A DNA stretch of 64,000 nucleotides, taken from the NCBI GenBank assembly GCA_017541305.1, contig JAFXZJ010000057.1, positions 31,566 through 95,565 of the forward strand. Reading direction: 5' to 3'. The DNA is from Clostridia bacterium (lineage in GTDB: Bacteria; Bacillota; Clostridia; Christensenellales; CAG-138). Below, one piece after another: positions 26,714 to 35,917 of this stretch. The position numbers and the translations under genes were made by a program. Each line of letters starts with the position of its first letter. The first letter of the stretch is position 1. The notes under the pieces are model-generated. The model made no database searches. It was given only the letters and a program-made list of their open reading frames with translations, and was not told the origin of the DNA.

Positions 26714-28574
26714 AGATGCCTCCTATACAGCCCGAAATGGTTTCGCGCAGCTTATCCTCGGAAAGTCCGCATTCGTCATCCTGTTCGGCTACCGTGCCCT
26801 GTTCTATCACGCGATTGGGCACGCCCACGGCAACGACCTTTGCCCCACTGCCCTTCATGCACATATAGCTTGCCACCTGAGTGCCGAAGCCGTCGTTCAC
26901 CACGCCGTCCTCGATGGTGACGATGTATCTTGCGTGCGAGAGCTTTTCAAGCGTTTCCTCATCCATGGGGCGGATCGATCTTGCGTTATACAACCCCACG
27001 CCGAGATCGGCGCAGACCTTTATCGCCCTGTCAACCATCCTGCCGGTCGCCACGACGCATACGCTTCGGAACGGCTTTATGCACTCCCATGAAAGCACGT
27101 CCTCGACGCTGCCGCTCATCTCCCTGTCGGGAAGAACGCCCCTGTTATACCTTATCGCGCAGGGGGAATCGGAATATTTGACGGCCCAATCGAGCGAAGC
27201 TCTGAGCTCCTGCACCGACGAGGGCGAAAGTATTTTCATATTGGGAAGCGTGAGCAGATACGAGATATCGTAGATGCCGTGGTGCGTTTCGCCGTCCGCA
27301 CCGACGAGGCCCGCGCGGTCAACGCCGAAAACTATCTTGAGATCCTGCAGGCAAACGTCATGCACAAGCTGATCGAACGCCCTCTGCAGGAAGGATGAAT
27401 AAACGCAGAATACCGGCAGCGCACCCGATATCGCCATGCCCGCCGCCATCGTGACGGCATGCTGTTCGGCAATGCCGACGTCGAAGAAGCGTTCGGGATA
27501 ACTTTCCTTGAATGAATCGAGGCCCGTGCCCGAAGCCATGGCGGCAGTGATCGCCACCAGTCTTTCGTTTTCGGCGGCAAGCCCGCAAAGCTCGTCCGAG
27601 AATACGGCGGAGTTGCCGAAGGTCGTCTTGCTCTCCCCCGTCGCCTCGTCGAATTTGCCGATGCCGTGGAACTTTTCGGGATTCTTTTCGGCGGGCTCAT
27701 AGCCCTTTCCCTTCTTTGTGATTATGTGCACCAGCACGGGCCTGTCCATCTCTTTGGCGTGCTCGAAGGCCGACACCAGAGCGCGGATATCATGCCCGTT
27801 GACGGGGCCGAGATAAGTAAAGCCCAGCTCCTCGAAAAGCACGTTGGGAAGTATGAAATACTTTATCCTGTTCTTAAGCCCTTCAAATCGGTCGCTCAGC
27901 CATTTGCCGCAGAACGGTATGTGCTTCAGAAAGCTCGAAAAGCCCTTCTTGAAGCCCCGATAGCCCCTTGCCGAACGCAGCTTTATGAGGTGACGGCTTA
28001 GTCCCCCCACGTTGCCCGAAATGCTCATTTCGTTGTCGTTCAGTATGACTATCAGCGGAAGCTGCTGCTGACCCACGTCGTCAAGCGCCTCATACGCCAT
28101 ACCGCCCGTGAGCGCGCCGTCGCCAATGAAAGCCACTACTCTGCGCTCCCTTTTAAGAAGCGCGTCGGCGCGCATTATACCTATCGCCGCGGAAACGGAG
28201 GTGCTCGAATGCCCGGTGTTGAATGCGTCGTACCCGCTCTCGTTCGTCTTGGGGAAGCCCGCTATGCCGCCCCTTTGACGGAGCGTTTCAAAGCTTTCGG
28301 CGCGTCCCGTCAGCAGCTTGTGCACATAGCTCTGATGGCCAACGTCGAATACGATCCTGTCGTTATCGAAGCTGAACACCTTGTTGAGCGCGATGGTCGC
28401 CTCAACAACGCCCAGATTGGACGCCAGGTGGCCGCCCGTCTGTGATACGACGGATACGAGATAGCGGCGGATCTCCTCCGAAAGCAGATCAAGCTCCTCG
28501 TCGGAAAGCCCGGCCAGATCGGAAGGTTTTTTTATCCGCGGAAGTATTTTAAGTTCTGTATAGTCGATGCTCAA
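26706..28574 (-). CDS. dxs: 1-deoxy-D-xylulose-5-phosphate synthase
   Basis: A 622-aa thiamine-diphosphate enzyme that condenses pyruvate and glyceraldehyde 3-phosphate, the first step of the MEP pathway; ispH in this window does the last. The ThDP site is GDGALTGGMAYEALDD (about residue 150), with HQSYVHKLLTG and HHGIYDISYL supporting. The start codon appears to be TTG, with GGAG 10 bases upstream. It lies 3 bp after ispA. Confidence 0.97.
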   Translation of the reverse strand: MSIDYTELKILPRIKKPSDLAGLSDEELDLLSEEIRRYLVSVVSQTGGHLASNLGVVEATIALNKVFSFDNDRIVFDVGHQSYVHKLLTGRAESFETLRQRGGIAGFPKTNESGYDAFNTGHSSTSVSAAIGIMRADALLKRERRVVAFIGDGALTGGMAYEALDDVGQQQLPLIVILNDNEMSISGNVGGLSRHLIKLRSARGYRGFKKGFSSFLKHIPFCGKWLSDRFEGLKNRIKYFILPNVLFEELGFTYLGPVNGHDIRALVSAFEHAKEMDRPVLVHIITKKGKGYEPAEKNPEKFHGIGKFDEATGESKTTFGNSAVFSDELCGLAAENERLVAITAAMASGTGLDSFKESYPERFFDVGIAEQHAVTMAAGMAISGALPVFCVYSSFLQRAFDQLVHDVCLQDLKIVFGVDRAGLVGADGETHHGIYDISYLLTLPNMKILSPSSVQELRASLDWAVKYSDSPCAIRYNRGVLPDREMSGSVEDVLSWECIKPFRSVCVVATGRMVDRAIKVCADLGVGLYNARSIRPMDEETLEKLSHARYIVTIEDGVVNDGFGTQVASYMCMKGSGAKVVAVGVPNRVIEQGTVAEQDDECGLSEDKLRETISGCIGGIYA

Positions 28575-28576
28575 TC

Positions 28577-29470
28577 TTAATTGCTCCTTGAAAGAATGCT
28601 GCGCACTGCGGCGGTGAGATACCCGTTATCGGCCATCCCCTCGACCGCCGCGGCGGCTTTTTCCGCGGCTTCCGCCGCGGCGCGCCGTGCTCCCTCAAGC
28701 CCAAGCAGGCGCACGTATGTCAGCTTGCCCTCGGCCTCGTCCTTGCCGAGGGTCTTGCCCATCAGCCCGGTATCGCCGGTCACGTCCAGGATATCATCGG
28801 TTATCTGAAAAAGCAGACCCAGCTGCTTTGAATACTCATTCAGCGATCCAAGCGTCTCCACGTCGGCATGCGCGATATGCGCTCCCGCGATCACCGCGGC
28901 GGTGAGCATGTCGGCGGTCTTATGCTCATGTATGTATCGGAGCAGCCCGGGATCGGCCGTTGTATTGCCCTCGTTGAGAATATCCGCAGCCTGACCGGAG
29001 AGCATACCGCCCGCGCCGGACCTTACCGCTATCTCGCGCATGGCAAGCAGCCTGCCTTCATCCGGAGAAGCGATACACGCGTTTATCATATTCTCGAACG
29101 CAAGCGACAAAAGCCCGCACCCCGCGAAAATCGCCATGCCCTCGCCGAACACCCTGTGGTTAGAGGGCTTGCCGCGGCGCATATCGTCGTTGTCAATCGC
29201 GGGCAGATCGTCGTGTATAAGCGAATAGGTGTGTATCATCTCAAGACTGCACGCAAACGGAAGCGCGTCCCCCGCTTTTCCGCCCAAGGCCTCGCACACG
29301 GCAAGGAGCAGGCAGGGACGTATTCGTTTTCCGCCGACGTCCACACTGTAAAACATGGCTTTGAGCAGCTCCGGATGTACGTGTGCGGCGCCGAGCCTGA
29401 TACTTTCGAGCCCCGCTTCGACAAGCTTCCTGTAACGCAGAGCCTCGGCCCTGTATTCGGCGTCTGTCAT
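28577..29470 (-). CDS. ispA: Farnesyl/geranyl diphosphate synthase
   Basis: A 297-aa short-chain prenyl synthase. Both Asp-rich motifs are visible: HDDLPAIDNDDMRRG (about residue 90) and QITDDILDVTGD (about residue 225). It elongates isoprenoid chains from the pathway that dxs starts. Start overlaps the xseB stop (ATGA). Confidence 0.95.
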   Translation of the reverse strand: MTDAEYRAEALRYRKLVEAGLESIRLGAAHVHPELLKAMFYSVDVGGKRIRPCLLLAVCEALGGKAGDALPFACSLEMIHTYSLIHDDLPAIDNDDMRRGKPSNHRVFGEGMAIFAGCGLLSLAFENMINACIASPDEGRLLAMREIAVRSGAGGMLSGQAADILNEGNTTADPGLLRYIHEHKTADMLTAAVIAGAHIAHADVETLGSLNEYSKQLGLLFQITDDILDVTGDTGLMGKTLGKDEAEGKLTYVRLLGLEGARRAAAEAAEKAAAAVEGMADNGYLTAAVRSILSRSN

Positions 29471-29724
29471 CAGAAGGGCACCTCCTCGTCGGCTGTTTCA
29501 ACGTTATCTCCAGCGTCCTCCTCGCGCAGAAGGGCCTGTTTCGATACCTTTTCAAGCCTTGCCTCATAGCCTTTGAGCAGCTTTTCGCAGTGCGCGGCAA
29601 GCCCCATGCCCTCCTCGTAGAGCCGCATGAGCTTGTCCAGCGGGACCGATGCGGCGCTCATAGCCGCCGATATTTCCTCGAGCCTGGAAAAGGCCTCCTC
29701 ATAGGTCATTTTCTGTGTTTCCAT
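29470..29724 (-). CDS. xseB: Exonuclease VII small subunit
   Basis: An 84-aa helical protein with the family's TYEEAFSRLEEI start and the LxxYEEGM pattern, pairing with XseA just upstream to form exonuclease VII. GGAG lies 10 bases upstream, within the end of xseA. The acidic C-terminus is variable in the family. Confidence 0.93.
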   Translation of the reverse strand: METQKMTYEEAFSRLEEISAAMSAASVPLDKLMRLYEEGMGLAAHCEKLLKGYEARLEKVSKQALLREEDAGDNVETADEEVPF

Positions 29725-29727
29725 TTG

Positions 29728-30933
29728 TCAATTCTCCAAAGCAACTCCTGTTATAACGGCGGACGCTCTGCCGCCCCTCATGCGTATACCCACGGCGTCA
29801 TCCGGCGAAAGGGCCGCTATATCCTTGATTATCCTGCCTTCACCGTCGGTCACTATCGAATAGCCCCTTTCAAGCACGGCGCCCGGGCTGAGCGCACGAA
29901 GCTTTTCCACGCTTCCCGAAAGCTTATCCTCCGCGCTCATAAGCGCGGTCTTTGCCGTGCTGTCTATGCCCGAAACAAGCGCGCCGAGCCTTTCGCGGAC
30001 GAGGCTTAACGCGTGCGCGGGATTTGCCATAGCCGCAGAAGCCGTGATGGCGTTAAGGGACCTTCGAGCGGTCATAACGGCGTCCTCCGCCGTATCCGAA
30101 ACACTCTCCCTGTAATACTCAACGTTGGCCATCAGCTCGTCAAACACGGGACAGCATATCTCCGCCGCCGCGGACGGAGTGGGCGCACGAAGATCGGCGG
30201 CAAAATCGGCTATCGTAAAATCCGTTTCATGACCCACGGCGCTGACTACCGGCACGCGTGAGGCGAATATCGCCCTTGCCACGCCCTCGTCATTGAAGCA
30301 GGAAAGATCCTCATAGCTGCCGCCGCCGCGCCCGACTATTATGACGTCGCATTCCTTGAACCTTTGCAGCGCGCGTATGGACGCCGCGATGCTCTTTGGC
30401 GCTCCCTCCCCCTGCACACGGCAGGGCGCGAGCAGAATGTTCATACCCGGAAAGCGCCTTCTTGTGACGGTCACTATATCATGCAGCGCGGCGCCCGTGT
30501 CACTCGTGGCGACGCCTATCATACGGGGCAGCTGCGGAACGGGGCGCGCGTTTTCAAACACGCCCTCGGCTCCCAGCTTGGCTTTAAGGAGCAAAAACTG
30601 CCTGTAAAGCTCGCCCTCGCCGGAAGCCTTCATTCCTTCGGCGTAAAGCTGATACTTGCCGTCCCTGGGGTAGATGGAAACGGATCCGCGCACGATAACG
30701 CTCATGCCCTCCCTCGGTTCGAATCCGAGCTTTTCGGCCGATGAGCGGAACATAACGCAGGCCACCACCGCGTTCTCGTCCTTTAAATTAAAATAGAGAT
30801 GTCCGGATGAGTGGCGTTTAAAGCCGCTTATCTCCCCGGACACCCTTATGCTCCTCAGGCGAGGATCGTTTTTGAGTATGCCCGAGGCATACTCGTTCAG
30901 CCTTGTAACGGTATAAACTGTTTCACCCGCCAT
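29728..30933 (-). CDS. xseA: Exonuclease VII large subunit
   Basis: A 401-aa single-strand nuclease. The N-terminal OB fold carries VSGEISGFKRHSSGHLYF, and the catalytic core has DVIIVGRGGGSYEDLSCFNDE and VVSAVGHETDFTIADFAAD. A long helical C-terminal region follows, as expected. nusB lies 3 bp upstream. Confidence 0.96.
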   Translation of the reverse strand: MAGETVYTVTRLNEYASGILKNDPRLRSIRVSGEISGFKRHSSGHLYFNLKDENAVVACVMFRSSAEKLGFEPREGMSVIVRGSVSIYPRDGKYQLYAEGMKASGEGELYRQFLLLKAKLGAEGVFENARPVPQLPRMIGVATSDTGAALHDIVTVTRRRFPGMNILLAPCRVQGEGAPKSIAASIRALQRFKECDVIIVGRGGGSYEDLSCFNDEGVARAIFASRVPVVSAVGHETDFTIADFAADLRAPTPSAAAEICCPVFDELMANVEYYRESVSDTAEDAVMTARRSLNAITASAAMANPAHALSLVRERLGALVSGIDSTAKTALMSAEDKLSGSVEKLRALSPGAVLERGYSIVTDGEGRIIKDIAALSPDDAVGIRMRGGRASAVITGVALEN

Positions 30934-30936
30934 ACA

Positions 30937-31344
30937 TCAATTCTCGCCGTTATTCGCAATACTGCCGAGCACGCCGTTAATGAATTTGGGCGAATCGTCG
31001 CCGCCGTACTTGGTGGCGATGCGCACCGCCTCGTTGATAATGACCTTTTTGGGGGCCTTTTTATCGAACGCAAGCTCAAAAACGGCTACTCTGAGTATCG
31101 AAAGGTCGACCTTCGGCATCCTGCCGACAGCCCAGCCCTTTGAAGCGGACGCGATTATGGCGTCGATCTCTTCGGCATGCTCGTTTATGCCGTCGAGTAT
31201 GCCGTTTGCAAATTCGATATCCTCCTGCCCGGGCTCGCCCTCCATACCGGAGATCTCCTGCACGGTGGCATAGGTATCCTCACAGTCGAATAGTTTTTCA
31301 TACGCCATTTTCATGGCGATCTCTCTTGCTGCTTTTCTGCTCAT
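30937..31344 (-). CDS. nusB: Transcription antitermination factor NusB
   Basis: A 135-aa all-helical protein that binds boxA RNA with NusE. Typical segments are the Arg-rich start ([16 protein letters not shown]), a [14 protein letters not shown] helix and the C-terminal [11 protein letters not shown]. It continues the amaP-asp23 unit toward xseA, a frequent order in Clostridia. Confidence 0.94.
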   Translation of the reverse strand: MSRKAAREIAMKMAYEKLFDCEDTYATVQEISGMEGEPGQEDIEFANGILDGINEHAEEIDAIIASASKGWAVGRMPKVDLSILRVAVFELAFDKKAPKKVIINEAVRIATKYGGDDSPKFINGVLGSIANNGEN

Positions 31345-31360
31345 TTCAAATTCCGTCTGC

Positions 31361-31945
31361 TCAGCTTACGCGCGGAGCGGTATTCGGCGAATAGGTGTTG
31401 GTGACGACGAACTTCACGTTGGAGACCTTTACGCCGCCATAGGTTTCAATGTATTCCTTGAGCTCCCTGCGAACCTTTTCGGAAAGCTCGGGGATATTGG
31501 TATCGGCAAGTACGACTGCCTTCAGGGCAATGTCAACGTCGCTTTCGGGATTGATGACGACCTTGCTTACGCATTCCCTTATGCGGCCGTTGGACTTGAC
31601 GTACTTCTGGGCCATACTGTCGATCGAAACGGCGGTGATGTATGCGCTGCCGTTCTCATCGGAGCTGAGAAGCGAAGCTTCCTCGCCCTTTTCCTTTTTT
31701 TCCTTGGGCTTGGAGCCGGTGAAGAGGAGCTTTATGGCGATTATGCCCAGTATGCCCGCAGCGGCGATTATCCCGATGCGGATATAGCCCCAATCAAGGC
31801 CGTTGCCCATGATCCTGTCCATAAGCGCGGTGACGTTCTCCTTGGGGAACACGCCCGTGACGAAGAGTATCACGCACACCATTATGCCGATGAATATGAG
31901 CAGTATGAACGCCAGCAATATCTTGTCAATAATTCTAGGCTTCAT
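31361..31945 (-). CDS. amaP: AmaP-like membrane anchor for Asp23
   Basis: A 194-aa protein with two hydrophobic helices (about residues 9-35 and 60-78) and a soluble C-terminal part related to Asp23 ([29 protein letters not shown]). AmaP tethers Asp23 to the membrane in Staphylococcus. Its position directly after the Asp23 gene supports the call. Confidence 0.88.
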   Translation of the reverse strand: MKPRIIDKILLAFILLIFIGIMVCVILFVTGVFPKENVTALMDRIMGNGLDWGYIRIGIIAAAGILGIIAIKLLFTGSKPKEKKEKGEEASLLSSDENGSAYITAVSIDSMAQKYVKSNGRIRECVSKVVINPESDVDIALKAVVLADTNIPELSEKVRRELKEYIETYGGVKVSNVKFVVTNTYSPNTAPRVS

Positions 31946-31977
31946 TTGTCGATCATTTCCTTTCGATTCCGAAGGGC

Positions 31978-32406
31978 TTATTTGACCCTTGCTTCAAGCT
32001 CCTGCCTGTCCTTTTTCTTATCGACCCTCTCGGGCTCGTCAAAGGTGACGTTCTGAACGAATACGTTGACTTCAACGACGCGCAGCGAGGTCATGGTCTC
32101 GATGGCGTTCTTGACCTCCTTCTGGATCTCGGCGCATACGTCATGGATGCGGAAGCCGTACTTGACGTTGACGGAAAGATCAACGGCGGCCTCCTCCTGA
32201 CCTACCTCCACGTGAACGCCCTTGGTAAGATTCTTCTTGGTGAAAATACCGGAAATACCCTCGATCACTGTGCCCACAAGGCCGGAAACGCCCTTTACCT
32301 CGGAAGCGGCGAGACCCGCTATGGTGGCTACTACGTCGGGAGCGAAAACCACCTTGCCGTTTTCGGTAACGCTGATATCGGTTACGACTGCATTATCAAG
32401 TTCCAT
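31978..32406 (-). CDS. Asp23/Gls24 family envelope stress protein
   Basis: A 142-aa protein with the family core: VATIAGLAASEVKGVSGL, then VDLSVNVKYGFRIHDVCAEIQ and VNVFVQNVTF. It is thought to polymerise at the membrane through AmaP. It is the first gene of the unit running to nusB, with a strong promoter upstream. Confidence 0.94.
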   Translation of the reverse strand: MELDNAVVTDISVTENGKVVFAPDVVATIAGLAASEVKGVSGLVGTVIEGISGIFTKKNLTKGVHVEVGQEEAAVDLSVNVKYGFRIHDVCAEIQKEVKNAIETMTSLRVVEVNVFVQNVTFDEPERVDKKKDRQELEARVK

Positions 32407-32437
32407 GTTAATGACCCTCCTGTTTATGGTTGGTTTA

Positions 32438-32466
32438 ATTATACCAACAAAACAACGGTTTGTAAA
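32438..32466 (-). promoter_or_regulatory. Promoter of the asp23-amaP-nusB unit
   Basis: On the minus strand TTTACA, 17 bases, TATAAT lie about 30 bases before the Asp23 ATG, with AGGAGG-like GGAGGG closer in. Confidence 0.85.
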
Positions 32467-32525
32467 GGGCGTAATTCCGTTTTTTGGCGTTTCGTCACTA
32501 TCGCCCGGATACCCGCAAGGCAGTT

Positions 32526-33041
32526 TCAGGACCCAAGGGATATCCTGATCTTCGCCGCCGGAAGGCCCGTTTCGGATATCACTATATCGAGTATCCGCGC
32601 GACCTCCTCGTCGGTGAGCGCCGTGCCGCCTATCACTATGCTCGCGTCGTCCTTTTTGAGCGTTGCCGCGGCGTCGAGGAAGCCCTTGCCGCGTATCCGG
32701 CTCTCGATGGTGAATTCCTTTTCCATGTTGCTCACCAGCTCCATAAGCCTATCCTGCGCGTCCTTCAGCGCCTCGGGATCGGCGTTTTCGGAATTGATGA
32801 TCGAGCGGAGAAACTCTATCTCCTGTGCGCGCACCTCACTCCTCTTTGCGCGGAACGAGTTGAAATAATCGTCAAACACGTTCACCATGGTCTCCTGCGA
32901 TCCGCCGTCCTGAGCCTGCTCGTTCGCTTTGGCCTCCGCCGAGTCGGAATTGAACCTGATGTTCAGCCACACGGCGCCTATCAGAAGCACGGCGGCGACC
33001 GCAAGCACTATGAAGAACCTCTTGTTTTTTCTGATTTCCAT
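32526..33041 (-). CDS. spoIIIAH: Stage III sporulation protein AH
   Basis: A 171-aa protein with one N-terminal helix (residues 9-27) and a ring-building extracytoplasmic domain (KDAQDRLMELVSNMEKEFTIE; VIGGTALTDEEVARILDIV). It forms the mother-cell half of the feeding-tube channel with SpoIIQ. Last gene of the spoIIIA operon. Confidence 0.92.
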   Translation of the reverse strand: MEIRKNKRFFIVLAVAAVLLIGAVWLNIRFNSDSAEAKANEQAQDGGSQETMVNVFDDYFNSFRAKRSEVRAQEIEFLRSIINSENADPEALKDAQDRLMELVSNMEKEFTIESRIRGKGFLDAAATLKKDDASIVIGGTALTDEEVARILDIVISETGLPAAKIRISLGS

Positions 33042-33054
33042 ATGATACCTCCGT

Positions 33055-33456
33055 TTATTGATCCATTAAAAACACGCTTACGCGATCCGGGCCTATGCCG
33101 AGCAGGGTCGTCACGGCGATGCTGAGCCTTGTGCGGACGCCCGGATCCTTCGCTCCCCGGGCCACGATTATCACTCCCGTGATCTCGCCCCCGCTTGCCG
33201 ACGTCATCACTCTCACGCTGCCTGCGCCTTCGATGCTCGACAGTATCTCCTCGAGCCTTGCCTCGAGCCCGAGGCTGTCGGCGGTCTGCTCCTGCGCGCT
33301 GCACGCTTCGATGGACTTCATGCTATCGCAGGATATGCCGCCCGTAAGCAGGAATATGATAACCGCCGTCAATATGAGCGAAGAGCAGACAAGTATTTCA
33401 AGCCTTTTATCGTCCCTCAGTCTATCGACAAAGGATGCGGGCAGCGGTATTTTCAT
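33055..33456 (-). CDS. spoIIIAG: Stage III sporulation protein AG
   Basis: A 133-aa membrane protein with a helix at about residues 25-43 and a short ring domain ending in TGVIIVARGAKDPGVRTRLSIA, characteristic of SpoIIIAG. It is somewhat shorter than Bacillus SpoIIIAG. It sits between the mini spoIIIAF and spoIIIAH. Confidence 0.92.
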   Translation of the reverse strand: MKIPLPASFVDRLRDDKRLEILVCSSLILTAVIIFLLTGGISCDSMKSIEACSAQEQTADSLGLEARLEEILSSIEGAGSVRVMTSASGGEITGVIIVARGAKDPGVRTRLSIAVTTLLGIGPDRVSVFLMDQ

Positions 33457-33465
33457 GATATCACC

Positions 33466-33636
33466 TCACAAAATGCACCTTATAAGTTCAAGCACGGCCT
33501 CGGCGCAGAGCACGGTTTCGATCACTGCGACGGCTCTTTTGGCGCTCTCGGCCGTTTTCCCGGTGGGAAGCATCGCTTCCGCCGAAGCCGCTATCACCGC
33601 GGCCGCGGCGATCCTAACAACAAGCGTTTTGACCAT
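33466..33636 (-). CDS. spoIIIAF: Very short SpoIIIAF-like protein
   Basis: A 56-aa protein starting MVKTLVVRIAAAAVIAASAEAML, with two hydrophobic segments and the intervening LPTGKTAESAKRAVAVIE that resembles the LLPxxxxxxYVKxVVGL region of SpoIIIAF. Family members are usually ~200 aa with a soluble C-terminal ring domain, which is absent here. It starts 1 base after the spoIIIAE stop and is in the operon position of spoIIIAF. No frameshifted remainder is evident before spoIIIAG. Confidence 0.7.
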   Translation of the reverse strand: MVKTLVVRIAAAAVIAASAEAMLPTGKTAESAKRAVAVIETVLCAEAVLELIRCIL

Positions 33637-33637
33637 T

Positions 33638-34813
33638 TCACCATAATCCCGCTGTGATCCCGCCCGAAGCGATGAACACGAGCAGCGTAAGCAACAGCAT
33701 ACAGCACGAGGCCGCCGCGCAGGCGAACAGCAGCGAGGCCATATCGGCGGCTCCCGAAAACAGCTTTATCACCCTTTGATCCGCCGCGGGCTGCGAAAGC
33801 GCCGACGCCGCTCTGAATATGAAGCTGCCCGCAAGAAGCACCGCGAGCGGCCGCAGCGTCAAAGCAACGAGTATTATCACCGTCACGCAGCCGATCCCGT
33901 TTTTTATGAGCAGCGCACAGCCCATCACGCTGTCCACCGTGCCGCTCACCATCCCTCCGACGACCGGAACGAGCCTGTCTATCGCGTATTTCGCAGTGCG
34001 CAGGGTGACTCCGTCATACATGGAGAGCGTCAGCCCCCTGACGGCCGTCATGCCGAAATAAAATGCCGAAAGCAGACCCAGGAGCCATTTTGCAAGACGT
34101 TTTATCAGGCCGGAAAGCTCCGAAAGCCTGCTTCCGCCCGTTAAAGCGTCCGCCACGCAAAGCACTCCGCCCAACGAAACGAGCGGCAGTATCACGCTTT
34201 CGATCACCTTCATTACCGTTCCCGAAAGGAACACGAGCATCGGGCGGAACAGCCCCGCCGTGGATGGCGCTCCGAGGGACACCAGCAGCGTGCTGAGTAT
34301 AGGCGCGGCCTTTTCCGTGAGCTCGCCCGTTTTGGCTATCGCGCTTCCGGCTTCCGCAAGCAGCGAGGCGAATATCCCCGCCGTTATCGCCGCCGCTGCT
34401 CCGCAGAGTATGAGCGAAAGCACGGGTTTATGTCCCTCGCCGCCTATCATGCCCGAAAGCGAGGTCAGCACGGCCGCGCCTACAAGCGCAGTCATTGCCC
34501 CAAGCGACGCCTTGAGTTCCTTGGAAAACAGCGCCTTTGCCGCATCCCACAAAACGCTTTCGCCGCTTCCTCCGCCCTCTGCATAAAACGCTACCAGCTC
34601 CGGAACGGAATCGGCGTCCGATATCTCTCCGAGCATATCCGCGTATTCGTCAAGTGCGCTTAAGTCGAGCTCGCTCAGCTGGCGCTCAACCTCTTCGGAA
34701 AGCTCCCCGCGGCTCACGGGCTCGGGCGTTTCCTCCGCTTCAAGGGCAAACGCGAAGGCCGGCAGCACAAAAGTCAATACGATCGATATGACCGCAAGCA
34801 GGCGGCGCATCAA
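33638..34813 (-). CDS. spoIIIAE: Stage III sporulation protein AE
   Basis: A 391-aa polytopic membrane protein with a signal-like N-terminus and several hydrophobic helices from about residue 130 onward. Family segments include GLTLSMYDGVTLRTAKYAID and PVVGGMVSGTVDSVMGCALLIKN. It overlaps spoIIIAD by 4 bases. Confidence 0.93.
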   Translation of the reverse strand: MMRRLLAVISIVLTFVLPAFAFALEAEETPEPVSRGELSEEVERQLSELDLSALDEYADMLGEISDADSVPELVAFYAEGGGSGESVLWDAAKALFSKELKASLGAMTALVGAAVLTSLSGMIGGEGHKPVLSLILCGAAAAITAGIFASLLAEAGSAIAKTGELTEKAAPILSTLLVSLGAPSTAGLFRPMLVFLSGTVMKVIESVILPLVSLGGVLCVADALTGGSRLSELSGLIKRLAKWLLGLLSAFYFGMTAVRGLTLSMYDGVTLRTAKYAIDRLVPVVGGMVSGTVDSVMGCALLIKNGIGCVTVIILVALTLRPLAVLLAGSFIFRAASALSQPAADQRVIKLFSGAADMASLLFACAAASCCMLLLTLLVFIASGGITAGLW

Positions 34814-35205
34814 AAGCCTTCCTCAACGAGCCGCAGAAGGCTTGATGCAAGGCTCAGCAGCCAAGGCAGGGCCGCCGACATGAGCATCAGCCTGCCGCAG
34901 ATCTCCGTTTTGACCGCAAGCGCGTTTTCGCCGGCGTCACGGCATATCCCGCTTGCGGCTTCGGTGACGTACGCCGTCCCGAGGATCTTGACCATTACTC
35001 CGACAATGCCGCTCTCAATACCCGTTTTTTCGGCAAACCCGCGCAAAAGCTCAGCGGCGCCGCTGAACTCCGACACGGCAAAGCCCAGAATTATAAGCCC
35101 TCCCGCAAGCGCTACCTGCATGCCCATTTCGGGCCTTATGCTCCTGACCGTGAGCGAGAGAAGAGCGGTTATTACCGCCAATCCCGCGATCTTGTATACG
35201 TCCAT
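34810..35205 (-). CDS. spoIIIAD: Stage III sporulation protein AD
   Basis: A 131-aa membrane protein with four hydrophobic segments and the family pattern KILGTAYVTEAASGICRDAGENALA. It lies between spoIIIAC and spoIIIAE, with short spacings suggesting one transcript. Confidence 0.93.
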   Translation of the reverse strand: MDVYKIAGLAVITALLSLTVRSIRPEMGMQVALAGGLIILGFAVSEFSGAAELLRGFAEKTGIESGIVGVMVKILGTAYVTEAASGICRDAGENALAVKTEICGRLMLMSAALPWLLSLASSLLRLVEEGF

Positions 35206-35207
35206 AC

Positions 35208-35405
35208 TCAGTAAAGCTCGAAAACGCTCCTGATGCTGTCAAAGAGGTTTCCTATAAGTCCTATCACCATCATCAGCACCACTGCCAGCCCCGCGACCGC
35301 GGTGATCATGGCGATATCGTCTCGCCCGGACTGCTTCAAAAGCTGGCAAGCCGCCGCAACAAGCATGCCTATGCCGGCGATCCTGAAAACGATCTCCAAT
35401 CCCAT
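35208..35405 (-). CDS. spoIIIAC: Stage III sporulation protein AC
   Basis: A 65-aa protein with two hydrophobic helices (MGLEIVFRIAGIGMLVAA and AVAGLAVVLMMVIGLI) joined by a QSGRDDIA loop, the usual SpoIIIAC form. The ATG at 35405 has GAGGAG upstream; the frame is open further upstream, but that region belongs to spoIIIAB in another frame. Confidence 0.92.
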   Translation of the reverse strand: MGLEIVFRIAGIGMLVAAACQLLKQSGRDDIAMITAVAGLAVVLMMVIGLIGNLFDSIRSVFELY

Positions 35406-35419
35406 CCCGATCTCCTCTG

Positions 35420-35917
35420 TCAAAGTATCAGAAGCGCGGCCGCAATTCCCAAAAGCAGCGAGAGCTTTTGAATCAGCCTGCCGCTTTTGCCGCCTTCGGC
35501 GGAGGCCTCGGCGCATACCCTTTCGAGCCTTAAGCAGGCGGACCCCAGTCTTTCGAGCTCGGCGGCGGAGTCGCCCTTGCCGAGTGCGGAAAAAAGCTCG
35601 TCAAGCACCGCCGTCGCCTCGGGCACAAGCTCGGGCTTCACGGCTTCGGAATATGCTCGTGCAAGATCACAGCCGCGCCGCATAAAGCCGCAGACGCCCT
35701 CCCAAAGCGGCTTGAGCCCGCCCGACGCGCGCAGTCTTTCGGCCGCCTCGTCCAAGGGTATCCTTTCGGAACAGACGAATCCTTTAAGCCTTGCGATATC
35801 GGCGCTCAGCGCACGGGTATTTTTTATGCGAAGCTCCATGCGCGACGCCCTTACCGCGCCTGCCGTCACGCATGCCGCGAACACCGCGCCCGAGGCCAAA
35901 AGCCTTGCCGCGCTCAT
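35420..35917 (-). CDS. spoIIIAB: Stage III sporulation protein AB
   Basis: A 165-aa protein with an N-terminal hydrophobic segment, an SADIARLKGFVCSERIPLDEA block, and a C-terminal helix. It resembles type II secretion GspF-like pieces. The start overlaps the spoIIIAA stop (ATGA), so I do not use the much longer open frame upstream, which is Arg-rich antisense-type translation. Confidence 0.88.
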   Translation of the reverse strand: MSAARLLASGAVFAACVTAGAVRASRMELRIKNTRALSADIARLKGFVCSERIPLDEAAERLRASGGLKPLWEGVCGFMRRGCDLARAYSEAVKPELVPEATAVLDELFSALGKGDSAAELERLGSACLRLERVCAEASAEGGKSGRLIQKLSLLLGIAAALLIL

